Part shown: piece after piece, positions 51,750 to 51,753 of the stretch
Layout: each line of letters begins with the position of its first letter
How positions within the stretch are numbered: the first letter of the stretch is position 1
Source of the DNA: Bacteroidaceae bacterium
Lineage (GTDB): Bacteria > Bacteroidota > Bacteroidia > Bacteroidales > Bacteroidaceae
Length of the DNA stretch: 51,753 bases
Direction of reading: 5' to 3'
Assembly: GCA_017555875.1 (NCBI GenBank)
Contig: JAFZFN010000019.1
Coordinates: forward strand, 1-51,753
Position numbers and translations under genes: made by a program
Notes under the pieces: model-generated
What the model saw: the letters and a program-made list of their open reading frames with translations, nothing else
Told to the model about the DNA's origin: nothing
The model's database searches: none

Positions 51750-51753
51750 GCAA

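Overview
The window is a stretch of a Bacteroidales chromosome (Bacteroidaceae/Prevotellaceae-like; genus not resolved). The signs are a SusC/SusD pair, BACON-type and DUF4843-type lipoproteins, an HU-HIG type DNA-binding protein followed by a 29-residue 'smalltalk' peptide, a BspA-type leucine-rich-repeat protein, and many promoters with the Bacteroidetes -7 box TAnnTTTG, several with a TTG -33 box about 19-21 bases upstream. Most genes are fairly GC-rich. The exceptions are the leucine-rich-repeat gene at 25.0-27.5 kb and several intergenic stretches, which are AT-rich.

Layout. 0-0.7 kb: 3' end of an HU-like gene, AT-rich repeats and the smalltalk peptide. 0.86-5.1 kb (minus): a sugar mutarotase, tgt, and an ExbB / membrane protein / ExbD / ExbD energy-transduction operon, then tRNA-Ser(GGA). 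5.5-10.3 kb (plus): sppA-lpxK-purine nucleoside phosphorylase-thiL. 10.4-13.7 kb: a large secreted sialidase. 13.8-22.6 kb (minus): sdaA, a glutamine-amidotransferase/dipeptidase fusion, an Lrp/AsnC regulator, aroK-topA and tex. 22.6-25.0 kb: an accessory segment with a 29-bp perfect inverted repeat around a 14-G run and a 40-bp palindrome, a Fic-domain protein whose promoter is overlaid by a palindromic operator, and degenerate interspersed repeats. 25.0-28.4 kb (plus): the BspA-like protein and a 52-residue peptide. 28.5-32.5 kb (minus): hisS, a membrane zinc metallopeptidase, a MITE-like element, purA and a Fur-family regulator.

32.66-48.06 kb holds one compact minus-strand operon of nine genes: SusC, SusD, a DUF4843-like lipoprotein, a BACON-like lipoprotein, two LRR lipoproteins, an S8 subtilisin-like lipoprotein protease, a DUF1573 protein and a small beta-rich lipoprotein. 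No glycoside hydrolase is present. Seven of the nine products have a lipobox, most with acidic residues just after the lipid cysteine, as expected for surface lipoproteins. I read it as an outer-membrane complex for capturing, cutting and importing protein or peptides (RagAB-like), not a polysaccharide locus. 48.3-51.3 kb: dgt, a divergent methyltransferase-fold protein, a PduO-type cobalamin adenosyltransferase and a small acidic DUF2795-like protein, then repeat-rich DNA to the window end.

The best candidates for something undescribed are the nine-gene surface operon, the inverted-repeat/poly-G segment next to the self-regulated Fic gene, and the two tiny peptides (smalltalk; the 52-residue peptide after the BspA gene).
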